DNA from: Endozoicomonas elysicola
Lineage (GTDB): Bacteria > Pseudomonadota > Gammaproteobacteria > Pseudomonadales > Endozoicomonadaceae
Length of the DNA stretch: 64,000 bases
Assembly (NCBI RefSeq): GCF_000710775.1
Contig: NZ_JOJP01000001.1
Coordinates: 2,341,729 to 2,405,728, forward strand
Direction of reading: 5' to 3'
The notes beneath the pieces are model-generated. The model was not told the origin of the DNA and searched no databases. It worked only from the letters and a program-made list of their open reading frames with translations. A program made the translations under genes and the position numbers. How positions within the stretch are numbered: the stretch's first letter is position 1; the number at the start of each line of letters is the position of its first letter. This document shows, piece after piece, positions 19,680-28,639 of this stretch.

Positions 19680-21719
19680 CTAACGATAGTTCAACCAGTA
19701 TCTAAATCGTTTATAGCCCCTTCCCATCAGTAACACCGAAGTCAGTAAAATCCTGTGGGATAGGCCTAAATCTTTACGACTCGAAATACCTGCTATCCAT
19801 TGATTCTGGCGAATATAAAGAATAACTTCTTGTCGAACCTTTTTTGAGAAAATTCCATGAAATAATTGCCAAGGAGAGGGTACAGCACTCTTATTGATAA
19901 ACTCTCCAACACCAAATATCTCGTTATGTCTGAGTGAAGCATAAGCCTTAGCTACATCTTGGCTGGGCTTGGCCACCAGTTCATGCCAAATTTTACAGGA
20001 TGATTCTTTCAACTCTCTACTGGCAATAACGTGGCTATCTATATAATCTGACCAGCTGCGGCTGGTGAAGAGCACGCCTTTTTGAAAGTACGTAACAAAT
20101 GTTTTATACACGGCATTTTCATCTTCATCTATGATTCGGCTTGCGATCATGCTTCCATCTACGGAGCGAATGTAGCCACTTACAGAGCCATTAGGAGAGT
20201 TACATAACATTTCGATCAGGGATACCGCATCCAGCAAATTTATATAGTTGTTAGAAAGGTTGGCATCCACGCAGAAAGCCGATTTGCTGCAATTCAGGGG
20301 TTGGTCGTTAAGAAAGCATTGCAGTCCCAGATAGTAGCCATAGATGTGTATATCAGGAAATAAGTAGGCTAGATTATCTTGAATCGTACCGCGCCAACCA
20401 ATATCAACAATGCCCACTTTAGCTAAATTTTGCTGCCAGCCGTGTTGATCAAGGTATTCCAGCAAGTTGGTACGATCGGAATTTATCTTAGCCCGCACGG
20501 GTTCTATAAAGAGAGGGTTTTTAAACAAAGCTTGTACTCGTGCATCTTGCCAAGGGTTTACCAGCTTTTCCTTTGGGTTCAGCCCGTGTGATTGGCAGAC
20601 TTCAGTAAACTTATCAGCTTTCAGTCCCAAGGTTTTAAGGAGAGCAGAAATTGACTGAGTAGAATATAGGTTCCATAAGCGCATCAACTCTTCAGTACTT
20701 ATTTCTCTCAAGGAGGCACAGAAGGTTGCAATACGGCTGACTTCGAGAATGTCTGGTAACGGTAGTTTTTGTCCCGCTAAACAGTTGTTTGGGAAGATAG
20801 CTCTCCATACTTGAAGCAAGAACTCACCCTCACGAGTAAAAAAGTACAAACGTTCTACTCTATCCAATAATGCACGTTCGGCAATCTGCAATATAAAACC
20901 GACTAGCAGTGGGGCTGTGTGAATGCCAAGCAGATATGCAGGTTGTGCCTCCGCTTCTAGCTCCTTCGCTTCGTCTGTAGCCAGATTCTTAGTGTCTTCA
21001 GCTATATGGCGGAACAAAGCATAGCGGTCATGGATGAAGGCTGCTTGCTCTTGACGCTTTCGATGTTCTTCCTCTGGTAAGTAGTGCACTGTTTGAATAC
21101 CTAGTTTTTTGGGCATTTCTACATCAGCATGAATGTTGTCACCGATATGGACGTGATCCCGAGGAGTTATGTCGAATTGGTGGTGGACATGTTTGAATAA
21201 TTTTCCAGAACGTTTGTTCAACCTGACATCGCAAGAACTGATACCCTGACTCACTAGCGTCTCCAAACCATGGTGTTTCAACAGTCGCTGTAGACTTGCG
21301 GAGGACATGTAAAAGTCAGATAAAAATAAGCTTTGTTGTGCTGGGTATTCCTGACTGAAATTTAAAAATTTAGGATCAGGATAAGTGTGTCGAAGTTCAA
21401 ATTGCAGTTCCATTTCCGCCAACCTTCCCGCTAGAACGGCTAAGTCCATTTGGTCTTGATTATTAATGAGAACCCGGCTTAACAATCTAGTTAGAACATC
21501 GTTAACTTCATATTCGCCACAATGAGAGGTAGTACTGGCTAACTCATCCTCTACTGCACAACGTTCACGGAAGATTGCCCAATAATCCTCAAACGGTATA
21601 GCTAATTCCATCTTATGCGTCAGGCTAAGGGCTCGAGCTGAAATTAACTTAGAAAAATCCGGATGCCCCTTTCTTCTTAAAAGAGTATCCCAGACATCAA
21701 TAGTACGGAGTTTATACAT
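19680..21719 (-). CDS. HAD-superfamily protein of polysaccharide cluster, large C-terminal domain of unknown function
   Basis: 679 residues. The first ~240 residues are a HAD phosphatase-like domain: motif I TIDVWDTLLRRK (Asp8/Asp11), motif II SLFLSDFYMS, and motif IV HIGDNIHADVEMPKKLGI. After a linker, residues about 270-679 form a second domain with FFTREGEFLLQVW and KVGIVDIGWRGTIQDNLAYL, segments seen in large HAD proteins of O-antigen and capsule clusters. No membrane segment. It begins six bases after the upstream glycosyltransferase stop, so the two are coupled. The role may be phosphatase or nucleotide-sugar processing, with a possible transferase activity in the C-terminal part; this is not established. 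Confidence 0.75.
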   Translation of the reverse strand: MYKLRTIDVWDTLLRRKGHPDFSKLISARALSLTHKMELAIPFEDYWAIFRERCAVEDELASTTSHCGEYEVNDVLTRLLSRVLINNQDQMDLAVLAGRLAEMELQFELRHTYPDPKFLNFSQEYPAQQSLFLSDFYMSSASLQRLLKHHGLETLVSQGISSCDVRLNKRSGKLFKHVHHQFDITPRDHVHIGDNIHADVEMPKKLGIQTVHYLPEEEHRKRQEQAAFIHDRYALFRHIAEDTKNLATDEAKELEAEAQPAYLLGIHTAPLLVGFILQIAERALLDRVERLYFFTREGEFLLQVWRAIFPNNCLAGQKLPLPDILEVSRIATFCASLREISTEELMRLWNLYSTQSISALLKTLGLKADKFTEVCQSHGLNPKEKLVNPWQDARVQALFKNPLFIEPVRAKINSDRTNLLEYLDQHGWQQNLAKVGIVDIGWRGTIQDNLAYLFPDIHIYGYYLGLQCFLNDQPLNCSKSAFCVDANLSNNYINLLDAVSLIEMLCNSPNGSVSGYIRSVDGSMIASRIIDEDENAVYKTFVTYFQKGVLFTSRSWSDYIDSHVIASRELKESSCKIWHELVAKPSQDVAKAYASLRHNEIFGVGEFINKSAVPSPWQLFHGIFSKKVRQEVILYIRQNQWIAGISSRKDLGLSHRILLTSVLLMGRGYKRFRYWLNYR

Positions 21720-21725
21720 GGTAGG

Positions 21726-22934
21726 TTAATGATTGAGAAATAGTTTACGCGCTGTACGTGCCCCCCAACCAAGAATACCGCGGATTGGTATAGGTAAAGA
21801 ATTAAGGTTAGCATTAGCAGGTAATACCAAGCGCTTTCGAATATTGGTAGGCAAGGTCATACCATAACCCTCGGCAGAAATAGGAGGGCGATCATACAAA
21901 GGGGGTGTTACCACTAGCTTTGGCTTTTGTCCTTCGAGAATACTTTTTACGCAGGTCTTGAACCCCTCAGACTCATCTTGTAGAGGGCGATCTGACATGA
22001 AAGTAACGCCAGCCCTAGACATACGTTCTCTCTCATCATTATCAGCCAGTAGGCGCAAAATATTCTTCGCCAAACTCTCAGGAGTTTGCTCGCTGAGGCT
22101 AACAGCATCCGGTGGTATGTCATAGAGGTTGTTCTCGCGCCAAAATTCAACTACCGGCAATCCAGCGGCCATCATTTCAAAGGGAATTCTCGACGGGTTT
22201 GAAGAACTTAAACATAAACCAACAGCACAACGGTTATAAAGTGCATTACAGTCTTCCAGCTTAAGTAACCCTAAGTGCTCGTGCTCATACCAGATGTCAC
22301 CTTTTTCGCTGGGTGGTGATCCGTATAAGTAGATGTTAACCTCTGGTCGATTGTGCTTAACAATACCTAAGGCCTCTACTCCAAAACGACTACACCGGCG
22401 AGGTTTGTCAGGTTGATAGATGAAGCAGACTGATAACTCCCGATCTATATTGAGTGGGTGATAAATACGATTGTCCACACCGAAATTAATGTGAAAAGCG
22501 GGTACTTTAAACCGATTGGCCAACTCGTGCTTTAACCAAGAACCGATGGTGATGGGGGTCAATCCGTAACGATAAGAGTTTTCGGCCGAAAGATAGGCAT
22601 CGCCCATGGGATTGAACATAGCTTCATAGTCTTGGACAAAATAGCCCTTGTAGCAATTGAAGGGTAAATCTCTCACTATAGCGGCTGAATACCAAATGGT
22701 TGCCATAACTAGGTCGGCGGGCTGAATCTCATCCCAACCAAAGCGAACACTGAGAAAGCGATTACCAAACAATCGCTCCACGGTAGCAGCTGCTTTGGCC
22801 TGATTTCCTGTACCTTCAATATAGATGGGGCATTGATATCCAGCCTGCTCTAAGGCATAGGCATGCTGTAATATTGTTCGATGACCACCTGAACCTTCTA
22901 TTAAACGAGGAATAACCCAAGCAATGGTACTCAT
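21726..22934 (-). CDS. WsaF-like glycosyltransferase (probable rhamnosyltransferase type)
   Basis: The 402-residue GT-B fold enzyme resembles WsaF, the beta-1,2-rhamnosyltransferase of S-layer glycan synthesis. Hallmarks: WVIPRLIEGSGGHRTILQHA at the N-terminus, the GYFVQDYEAMFNPMGDAY segment, ITIGSWLKHELANRF, and CSRFGVEALGIVKHNRPEVN in the second half. Acceptor and donor cannot be read from sequence; rhamnose is a guess from the family. It follows the methyltransferase gene after about 50 bases and precedes the HAD gene by six. Confidence 0.8.
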   Translation of the reverse strand: MSTIAWVIPRLIEGSGGHRTILQHAYALEQAGYQCPIYIEGTGNQAKAAATVERLFGNRFLSVRFGWDEIQPADLVMATIWYSAAIVRDLPFNCYKGYFVQDYEAMFNPMGDAYLSAENSYRYGLTPITIGSWLKHELANRFKVPAFHINFGVDNRIYHPLNIDRELSVCFIYQPDKPRRCSRFGVEALGIVKHNRPEVNIYLYGSPPSEKGDIWYEHEHLGLLKLEDCNALYNRCAVGLCLSSSNPSRIPFEMMAAGLPVVEFWRENNLYDIPPDAVSLSEQTPESLAKNILRLLADNDERERMSRAGVTFMSDRPLQDESEGFKTCVKSILEGQKPKLVVTPPLYDRPPISAEGYGMTLPTNIRKRLVLPANANLNSLPIPIRGILGWGARTARKLFLNH

Positions 22935-22984
22935 TGGTTACAAACTTTAGATAATAATAACAGGGAGGAGTTACGTGCATTCTC

Positions 22985-25345
22985 TTATTGCGAGAGTCTA
23001 GACAAAATTGATTTAGCCTGATGCCTAAATGAAGATTTCAGCGCAGAGATTAATACACGCATTGATTGTTTCGTTGTGAGGCGCTTTTCGAGCATATACT
23101 TTTGTGTACCAATCTCCGCATCCCGATCACGAATCATGGACTCCATCGATTGAATAGCTGTCCACCGATCCTCTAGCATACGTGCCTGGCTAGCGATGAC
23201 CTCATCACGATCACGAATCATGGACCCCATGGACTGTATAGCTGTCCAACGCTCTTCCAGCATGCCCTTCCAGTTTTCTCGCGTCAGTTCATGCAGTCGA
23301 GCGAGAGGCACGAGACTATTCTTGCTGGTAATTTGCAGTGCTTTGACACAGCGAACCGAAGAGTCTAGGAACTCTACTGCTTCGATTGTGGGGAATTCGT
23401 GGGGATTGTCGATATCACCGACGAACTCCTTCACATCAACAGAGAGCAAGGTGTAAGCCCGTTCGATACCAAGCTTCCAATTGGTTCGAGCAGCATTGAT
23501 ATCCCCTCTACCAATCTCTAGTAACCCTGCTTCAAACGCTGCACTAATCACTTTGGTACCTAAAGTAGGGCTATATTGTGAAATGTCAGCGCATGCAACC
23601 TGTTTGAGCACCGACAATGCATCGTCGAGTCTTCCAATTTTTACAAGCAGTCTCGCTTTTAGGTATGCCAAAGAAACATAGAAGCGCTGAAGATGAGGGG
23701 CTTCGAATGGTGATGAGACGTAAGGCTCAATGTTTTCTATAAATCGTTCAACCTCTGTGCTTGTGGCCCAGTTGTTGGCTAGGATCTGGTACCCAATGAC
23801 GGCAAGTGCAGCGCCCTTATCAGCTGTAATGGTTTCGCTCTCATGCTCAAGTACCCGACAGGCAATCTGACTGAGCACTCCTTTGTTGGTTGCACGAAAA
23901 GGCATTGCCAGTAGAGACCGAACCAGCCACGGATTTTTGTAGTCACGTTCGAATTGTAACAGGTTTTCAGGTGGTGCAGAGTATCCGTGGATACTCTCTC
24001 GATACGGCAAAGTATTGGTAACAGGATCTTTCATTCCCACCATCAACCACCACTCACTGGGGGGGGGGCTGTCAGTATCTATATCGATGCTCTGCAACGT
24101 TCTAGGCATACGCTGCCAAGAATCCCAAGCTGGAGTCATTTTGCAACTGCTAGCAATTTGTTGAACTAGGACTTCCGGAATGAAGTGTTGCTTAATCTGT
24201 GAGCGCAATTTATTCAAGGTGTAAGTATGCAGATGAAATGGATTGGGGTCTTCACCTGTTTCGTCACTCCAATCGTTGGGAACGCTCACAATGATGCGCC
24301 CCCCTGGCGATAAAAGACGACAAAATTCTTTCAAAAGGGCTGTCGGTTGCTCGACATGCTCTAATGTTTCGAACGAGACGATCACATCAAAGTGACCGTC
24401 CGGATACTTCTCAAGACATTTTGGCAAATAACCCGCAAAAAAATCCAGCTTAGAGATTAAAGGAGAGAAGTTCTCACGAGCGTAAGCGATGGCATAGTCG
24501 CTACCATCAATACCTGCTATAGCCTTTGCCTTGCTGAGTTCAGCAAGAGTGTAGCTCCCATAACCAAGGCCGCAAGCTGCATCCAGAACTCTGTCACCTG
24601 GTCGAATGAAGCTCTCTGCCCATAAGTAGCGAGCAACATGGGCATCCGAACGCTCTCCTCCTTCACGCAACATGTCCATATGCAGGTCGCGTTCCTCCGC
24701 TAGAGCGGTGATCGGGTAATTTTTGTTTGCGTATTCTGGAATTTTCTCGAGAACTATTGTGATTTGCCACCCATCTTGGTTTAGAGACTCATACGGATTA
24801 ACTCTGTAGTAAGTTGGATGCTTGCGAAAACCAACTTCAAAGCATTTCTTTTCCCACCAAGCTCGCCCTTCAACCGTCAAATGCCAATGCCCATCCCGAT
24901 CTGCAGTCGTCGCTAGCTGTAAAAAAACATAGCGCCCGGCAACTCGATGAATTTCTTTCAGTGCTTTAGTTACATCCTCAGGTGCAAGGTGCTCCATACA
25001 ATCTGTTGAAACTACCGTCTGGAATGATGCATCCTCGAATGGCAGCTCAAGCACAGAGCCATGAGTGAAGCGGTCAGGCATACGCTGATTACAACGTGTG
25101 GTAACGACTTTTGATACGTCCAATCCGTATGCTTCTATTCCACGGTTCAATAAAGATGCTACTAACAAACCTTCACCAGAACCAATATCCAAGGTGCGTC
25201 CTACACCACAAGATAAAACAATCTGCTCAGCGATGCGTTCCATGTCTCCACTTGATTCGCCGATTCGGTCATCAGATTTCCAATAATCATCATATTGGGC
25301 TTGGTAATCAGTAGCGTTATCTATATCAATCATTTCTTTTAGCAT
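22985..25345 (-). CDS. Double SAM-methyltransferase with coiled-coil repeat tail, candidate O-polysaccharide chain terminator/ruler
   Basis: 786 residues. Domain 1 (about 30-200) is a class I methyltransferase with TLDIGSGEGLL at 51-61 and the acidic ribose loop GLDVSK. Domain 2 (about 225-410) is a second one with RVLDAACGLGYGS at 252-264 and GIDGSD. Residues about 480-680 look like a helical TPR-type region. Residues 695-762 are two full and one partial copy of a 28-residue repeat (LEERWTAIQSMGSMIRDRD) with Leu/Ile every seven residues, i.e. four heptads per unit. The tail ends with a basic amphipathic helix (SSFRHQAKSILSRLSQ) that could touch the membrane. The start overlaps the wzt stop (ATGCTAA). 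Plan and position resemble WbdD, which caps O-antigen and measures its length, but no kinase domain is present. Confidence 0.75.
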   Translation of the reverse strand: MLKEMIDIDNATDYQAQYDDYWKSDDRIGESSGDMERIAEQIVLSCGVGRTLDIGSGEGLLVASLLNRGIEAYGLDVSKVVTTRCNQRMPDRFTHGSVLELPFEDASFQTVVSTDCMEHLAPEDVTKALKEIHRVAGRYVFLQLATTADRDGHWHLTVEGRAWWEKKCFEVGFRKHPTYYRVNPYESLNQDGWQITIVLEKIPEYANKNYPITALAEERDLHMDMLREGGERSDAHVARYLWAESFIRPGDRVLDAACGLGYGSYTLAELSKAKAIAGIDGSDYAIAYARENFSPLISKLDFFAGYLPKCLEKYPDGHFDVIVSFETLEHVEQPTALLKEFCRLLSPGGRIIVSVPNDWSDETGEDPNPFHLHTYTLNKLRSQIKQHFIPEVLVQQIASSCKMTPAWDSWQRMPRTLQSIDIDTDSPPPSEWWLMVGMKDPVTNTLPYRESIHGYSAPPENLLQFERDYKNPWLVRSLLAMPFRATNKGVLSQIACRVLEHESETITADKGAALAVIGYQILANNWATSTEVERFIENIEPYVSSPFEAPHLQRFYVSLAYLKARLLVKIGRLDDALSVLKQVACADISQYSPTLGTKVISAAFEAGLLEIGRGDINAARTNWKLGIERAYTLLSVDVKEFVGDIDNPHEFPTIEAVEFLDSSVRCVKALQITSKNSLVPLARLHELTRENWKGMLEERWTAIQSMGSMIRDRDEVIASQARMLEDRWTAIQSMESMIRDRDAEIGTQKYMLEKRLTTKQSMRVLISALKSSFRHQAKSILSRLSQ
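23060..23263 (-). repeat. 84-bp in-frame tandem repeat encoding 28-residue coiled-coil units
   Basis: Two full 84-bp units (23263-23180 and 23179-23096) and part of a third code for MLEERW..., MLEDRW... and MLEKRL.... The DNA copies are very similar (for example CATGGACNCCAT followed by ATAGCTGTCCA in both), so they could gain or lose units by recombination without breaking the frame. Confidence 0.8.
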
Positions 25346-26745
25346 GTTGCACTCATTTTCAAATCAGTAACCCCTCCAAAGAAATATTCATCGCGCTTTG
25401 TTACAACTTGGAAGAAAGCGGCCTCATCTACCCAGTGCAATACTCGCTGGGACTGATAGTCCATCGTTTCTTCAAAGGATACACAAGCCTGTACTTCATA
25501 TAAGTCCTGTCCCAAGTCGCAGCCACACTCGAACAGTACCGGAAAAGTGTCACCAACTTCGAAATGCCTCTTCCAAAAAAGCGTTCTATCAAGCCCTCTG
25601 GCATGAGTAGTCATATCCTGATTGAGTGTTCCCCATGAATAGATCTTAATCCCTTGTTTATTTCTCAAACGCAGAGCAATGTTTAATTTATTTATTCGAG
25701 TATAAGATTCACAGGTAACTCGGATGAGTAGCCGGTCACCCGTAAAATACACAGAACAAGGTTGCCCTTCAAAATTAAGCGTTTCGACTTTGATGACCTT
25801 TACCTCGCTATCACCAAACGTCAGCTGTTCAGAGCGGGTGCAGGTGTTTTTCTCAGAAAGAGTATTATCTGCAGGCTGCAGCTCGTTAGAATTACCAGTT
25901 TGCGATTCAGCCACCTTATCTATGTGAGCCTGTTTTGCCTGATCGAACATATTTTTGGTGAGGCTGCTGTAATATGATATTTCCTCATCATGGAGCAGTT
26001 TGCGATACTTAAGTACTACTACAGAAGAAGGCCCCCATTCAACGGGATGACCTTTATTCAATAAGAGGGCACGGTTGGTAAGCGTGCGAACACTTTCTTG
26101 GTCATGGGATACAAAAAGTACCGTAGTGCCATTTGAGACTAGTTTTTCTATACGCTGGAAGCAGCGTTTCTGGAAAAGAGCATCTCCTACAGCAAGAGCT
26201 TCATCTACAATTAGAATTTCTGGCTCTACTTGCACTTGGACAGCAAATGCAAGCCGAACAAGCATTCCGCTGGAATAAGTTTTTACTGGTTGATCAAGGT
26301 ATTCTCGTACATCGGCAAAAGCTGCAATTGCATCGAATTTTTCGTCAATCTGCTCTTTGGAAAAACCAAGCAAAGCGCCGTTGAGATAAACATTCTCTCG
26401 TCCGGTAAATTCTGGGTTAAAGCCCGAACCCAATTCCAGCAGCGCTGCAATGCGGCCTTGAGTTTCCACTAAACCGCTCGTGGGGGTTAATGTGCCTGTT
26501 ATAATCTGCAGTAGAGTACTCTTGCCACTTCCATTACGACCAATGATTCCGACTGTTTCACCTTTATTGACTTCGAAAGAAACATCCTTTAATGCCCAGA
26601 AGCCTTGGTAATACTGGCGAGGAGGTTTTGCAACCATTCGCTGCAGACACGGAAAGAAAAATTGCTTGAGACGATCAAGGGGCTGGTCATAAACTTGAAA
26701 GCACTTGCTGAGGCCTTCAACTTTGATTGCGTTTTCAGAGGACAT
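25339..26745 (-). CDS. wzt: O-polysaccharide ABC transporter ATP-binding protein Wzt with C-terminal glycan-binding domain
   Basis: The 468-residue ATPase partners Wzm to flip a finished polysaccharide across the inner membrane. The ABC domain (about 1-250) has Walker A GRNGSGKSTLL, the short signature TYSSGMLVRLAF and Walker B EILIVDEALAVGD. Residues about 315-468 form an extra beta-rich domain (VKVIKVETLNFEGQP onward) of the Wzt C-terminal type, which in O8/O9a-type systems binds the modified non-reducing end of the polymer. The start is MSSENAIKVEG at 26745; the frame is open 51 bases further but there overlaps wzm more. The gene overlaps wzm upstream by 11 bases and the methyltransferase downstream by 7. 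Confidence 0.92.
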   Translation of the reverse strand: MSSENAIKVEGLSKCFQVYDQPLDRLKQFFFPCLQRMVAKPPRQYYQGFWALKDVSFEVNKGETVGIIGRNGSGKSTLLQIITGTLTPTSGLVETQGRIAALLELGSGFNPEFTGRENVYLNGALLGFSKEQIDEKFDAIAAFADVREYLDQPVKTYSSGMLVRLAFAVQVQVEPEILIVDEALAVGDALFQKRCFQRIEKLVSNGTTVLFVSHDQESVRTLTNRALLLNKGHPVEWGPSSVVVLKYRKLLHDEEISYYSSLTKNMFDQAKQAHIDKVAESQTGNSNELQPADNTLSEKNTCTRSEQLTFGDSEVKVIKVETLNFEGQPCSVYFTGDRLLIRVTCESYTRINKLNIALRLRNKQGIKIYSWGTLNQDMTTHARGLDRTLFWKRHFEVGDTFPVLFECGCDLGQDLYEVQACVSFEETMDYQSQRVLHWVDEAAFFQVVTKRDEYFFGGVTDLKMSATC

Positions 26746-27553
26746 CAGCAAACCCCTTTCTAGTCTTCTGAAACCAAGCAAAACCGAGCCAGGCAATTAC
26801 TGTGGTAATCAGCCAATAACTAAACAACACAGTAACGTTAGGCAGCTTACCCCAGAAGAGCACGTCACGCGTCATTTCAATTACTGAGGTCAGTGGGTTA
26901 AGGTAAAGCAAGTGTTGATAACTTTCTGGCAAAGAGCTTGTTGGATAAAAAATAGGGCTCATAAACATTAGGACGGAGGTTGTAACACCAATAATTTGTG
27001 ATACATCTCGTAAATAAACACCCAATGAGGCTAGGGCCCAACTTAGCCCCATAATGAGCATCATGAAAGGTAATACGATCATAGGTAAAAGCAAGACTGT
27101 GAGATGTGGCACACCGAAAAACAGGGCGTACGTAAAAAGCCAGACGCCGAAGCTGATTAGGGCGTGGAACAAACCGGACAGTAAAGTGATAGCTGGTAGG
27201 ATTTCCAGGGGAAATATTACTTTTTTCACGTAGTTGACGTTTGAGAGGATCAGCTCAGGCGCTCTATTGATACACTCGCTAAACAGGTTGAACATCATCA
27301 AGCCAGCAAACAGCACTAAAGCAAACTCGACTTTTGAATCGCTACCAGCACCCCAGCGAGCCTTAAACACTACACTAAAAACGACAGTGTAAACTGCGAG
27401 CATGAAGAGAGGATTGAAGAAAGACCATAGGATGCCCATCACTGAGCCGCGATAGCGTCCCAGTATTTCTCGTTTTACTGAAGCTATGATGAGATTGCGA
27501 TTCCGCCAAGGGCTAACTATCATCTCGCGTGGAGACGAAGACCAGTAACGCAT
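26735..27553 (-). CDS. wzm: Polysaccharide ABC transporter permease Wzm
   Basis: The 272-residue ABC-2 type permease has six hydrophobic segments. Family landmarks: a cytoplasmic N-terminal helix before LIIASVKREILGRYRGSVMG, WSFFNPLFMLAVYTVVFSVV, and YFLNPLTSVIE-like LYLNPLTSVIEMTRDVLFWG in the last third. It is the first gene of the leftward chain wzm-wzt-methyltransferase-WsaF-HAD. The ATG at 27553 has a GAAGG Shine-Dalgarno. The polymer (O-antigen or capsule) cannot be told from sequence. Confidence 0.92.
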   Translation of the reverse strand: MRYWSSSPREMIVSPWRNRNLIIASVKREILGRYRGSVMGILWSFFNPLFMLAVYTVVFSVVFKARWGAGSDSKVEFALVLFAGLMMFNLFSECINRAPELILSNVNYVKKVIFPLEILPAITLLSGLFHALISFGVWLFTYALFFGVPHLTVLLLPMIVLPFMMLIMGLSWALASLGVYLRDVSQIIGVTTSVLMFMSPIFYPTSSLPESYQHLLYLNPLTSVIEMTRDVLFWGKLPNVTVLFSYWLITTVIAWLGFAWFQKTRKGFADVL

Positions 27554-27639
27554 CAGTGAGCTACCTTCGCATGCGAAGTGTTAAAAAAAATAGCTGTGCA
27601 AGTAATCTTAATCGCATTGCAAATAATTCCATAATTCTC

Positions 27640-28630
27640 GCTGTGTTGATATGAGTTAGTTCTGACCTGATCGTACAATTATCACGGCAAGATTCTGAAA
27701 CCCCACAGACTGCCAGTACCTCAGAGAAATGGTGGGTACTCATCGTAGCCTTCCTTTGCTTCCGTTTGAGGCCTGCCTTAAACGTTGTTGTATTGTTCAA
27801 AAAATTGACTGCAACGTGTCTGATACCCGATATCATTTCTGGAGCATTGCCTCTTCTAATTCGGAAATCATCTTCTTTCAATGGAGTTTTTTCTCTATAA
27901 ACCAATGCTCTCTCGTAGCCTTTGCTAACTTCTCTGCGGTTAATTCAGCAGGTGAAGTGTAATAACGGATGCTGATGTCATCGGTATTAATGCCACCGGC
28001 CTCTAACCGGACTGAAACAGCAATGCCCAGTTTTTTCATTACTTTCGAATCGGATGAGAAATTAACAAACTCATCAAATATATTGCTTACTAGGTAAAGA
28101 CGGCTTTGAGCTGTAGAAGAGTCAGTAACTCTGGGGTTTCAGTTACCTCATTGTTTTTAGCATCAGTTTTAATTGAACCCACTAACGCATCATTAGCAGC
28201 GGAGAATGTACTGACCATATGAATTGCACTTTTATTTTTTCCTTTATTATACGAGCCGCTTGCATATTTCCCATCAATGGCAACAATTTCATCATCTGTT
28301 ATTTTATGGTACACATTCATCCATTCAATAAAAAAGTGCTGGAAATTCTTAGGGTCAATAATGTTAATAACTATTCGCAATAGTATCGTGTGATGGGATT
28401 CTGTCGTTAAACTCACCATACTATTTTAACCAGTCCAGTCGTTCCAACCCGAAGTCTTCAATTTCCTCCCAACCTTCTGCGCTAGCAATGACAGCACAAA
28501 TGATTAATAGCAACAAGGTGTCTGAAGGTTTATGTTCAACTCTTCCTGATTGCCTTGGGCCATAAATAATTGAAAAATTTTCCATCAGATTGAAAACGTT
28601 CATTTGATTGTCATATTCGGTAGCAATCAT
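27640..28630 (-). mobile_element. Broken ISAs1-family transposase
   Basis: Read leftward, the pieces are: 28630-28421 (GPRQSGRVEHKPSDTLLLLI and EGWEEIEDFGLERLDWLK, then an in-frame TAG); after a frame change 28395-28090 (VINIIDPKNFQHFFIEWMN, then DEIVAIDGKYASGSYNK, the DDE-region signature AIDGK); a deletion; and about 28080-27700 (KLGIAVSVRLEAGGI, ISIRYYTSPAELTAEKL, ATREHWFIEKK, DDFRIRRGNAPEMISGIRHV). This order matches ISAs1/H-repeat transposases. The middle catalytic part is missing and several frames are broken. It lies just upstream of wzm and marks the edge of the polysaccharide island. Confidence 0.85.
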
Positions 28631-28639
28631 AGAGGTATG

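Noticed and set aside
23060-23263. CRISPR array
   Set aside because: The 84-bp units are contiguous, coding and in frame; there are no spacers. No CRISPR-like array was seen elsewhere in the window.
22985-25345. Calling the double methyltransferase WbdD
   Set aside because: The kinase domain that defines WbdD is absent; only the general plan and location are alike.
27561-27905. 114-codon leftward frame as a gene of its own
   Set aside because: Its first half is the C-terminal part of an ISAs1 transposase, so it is a fragment of the broken element.
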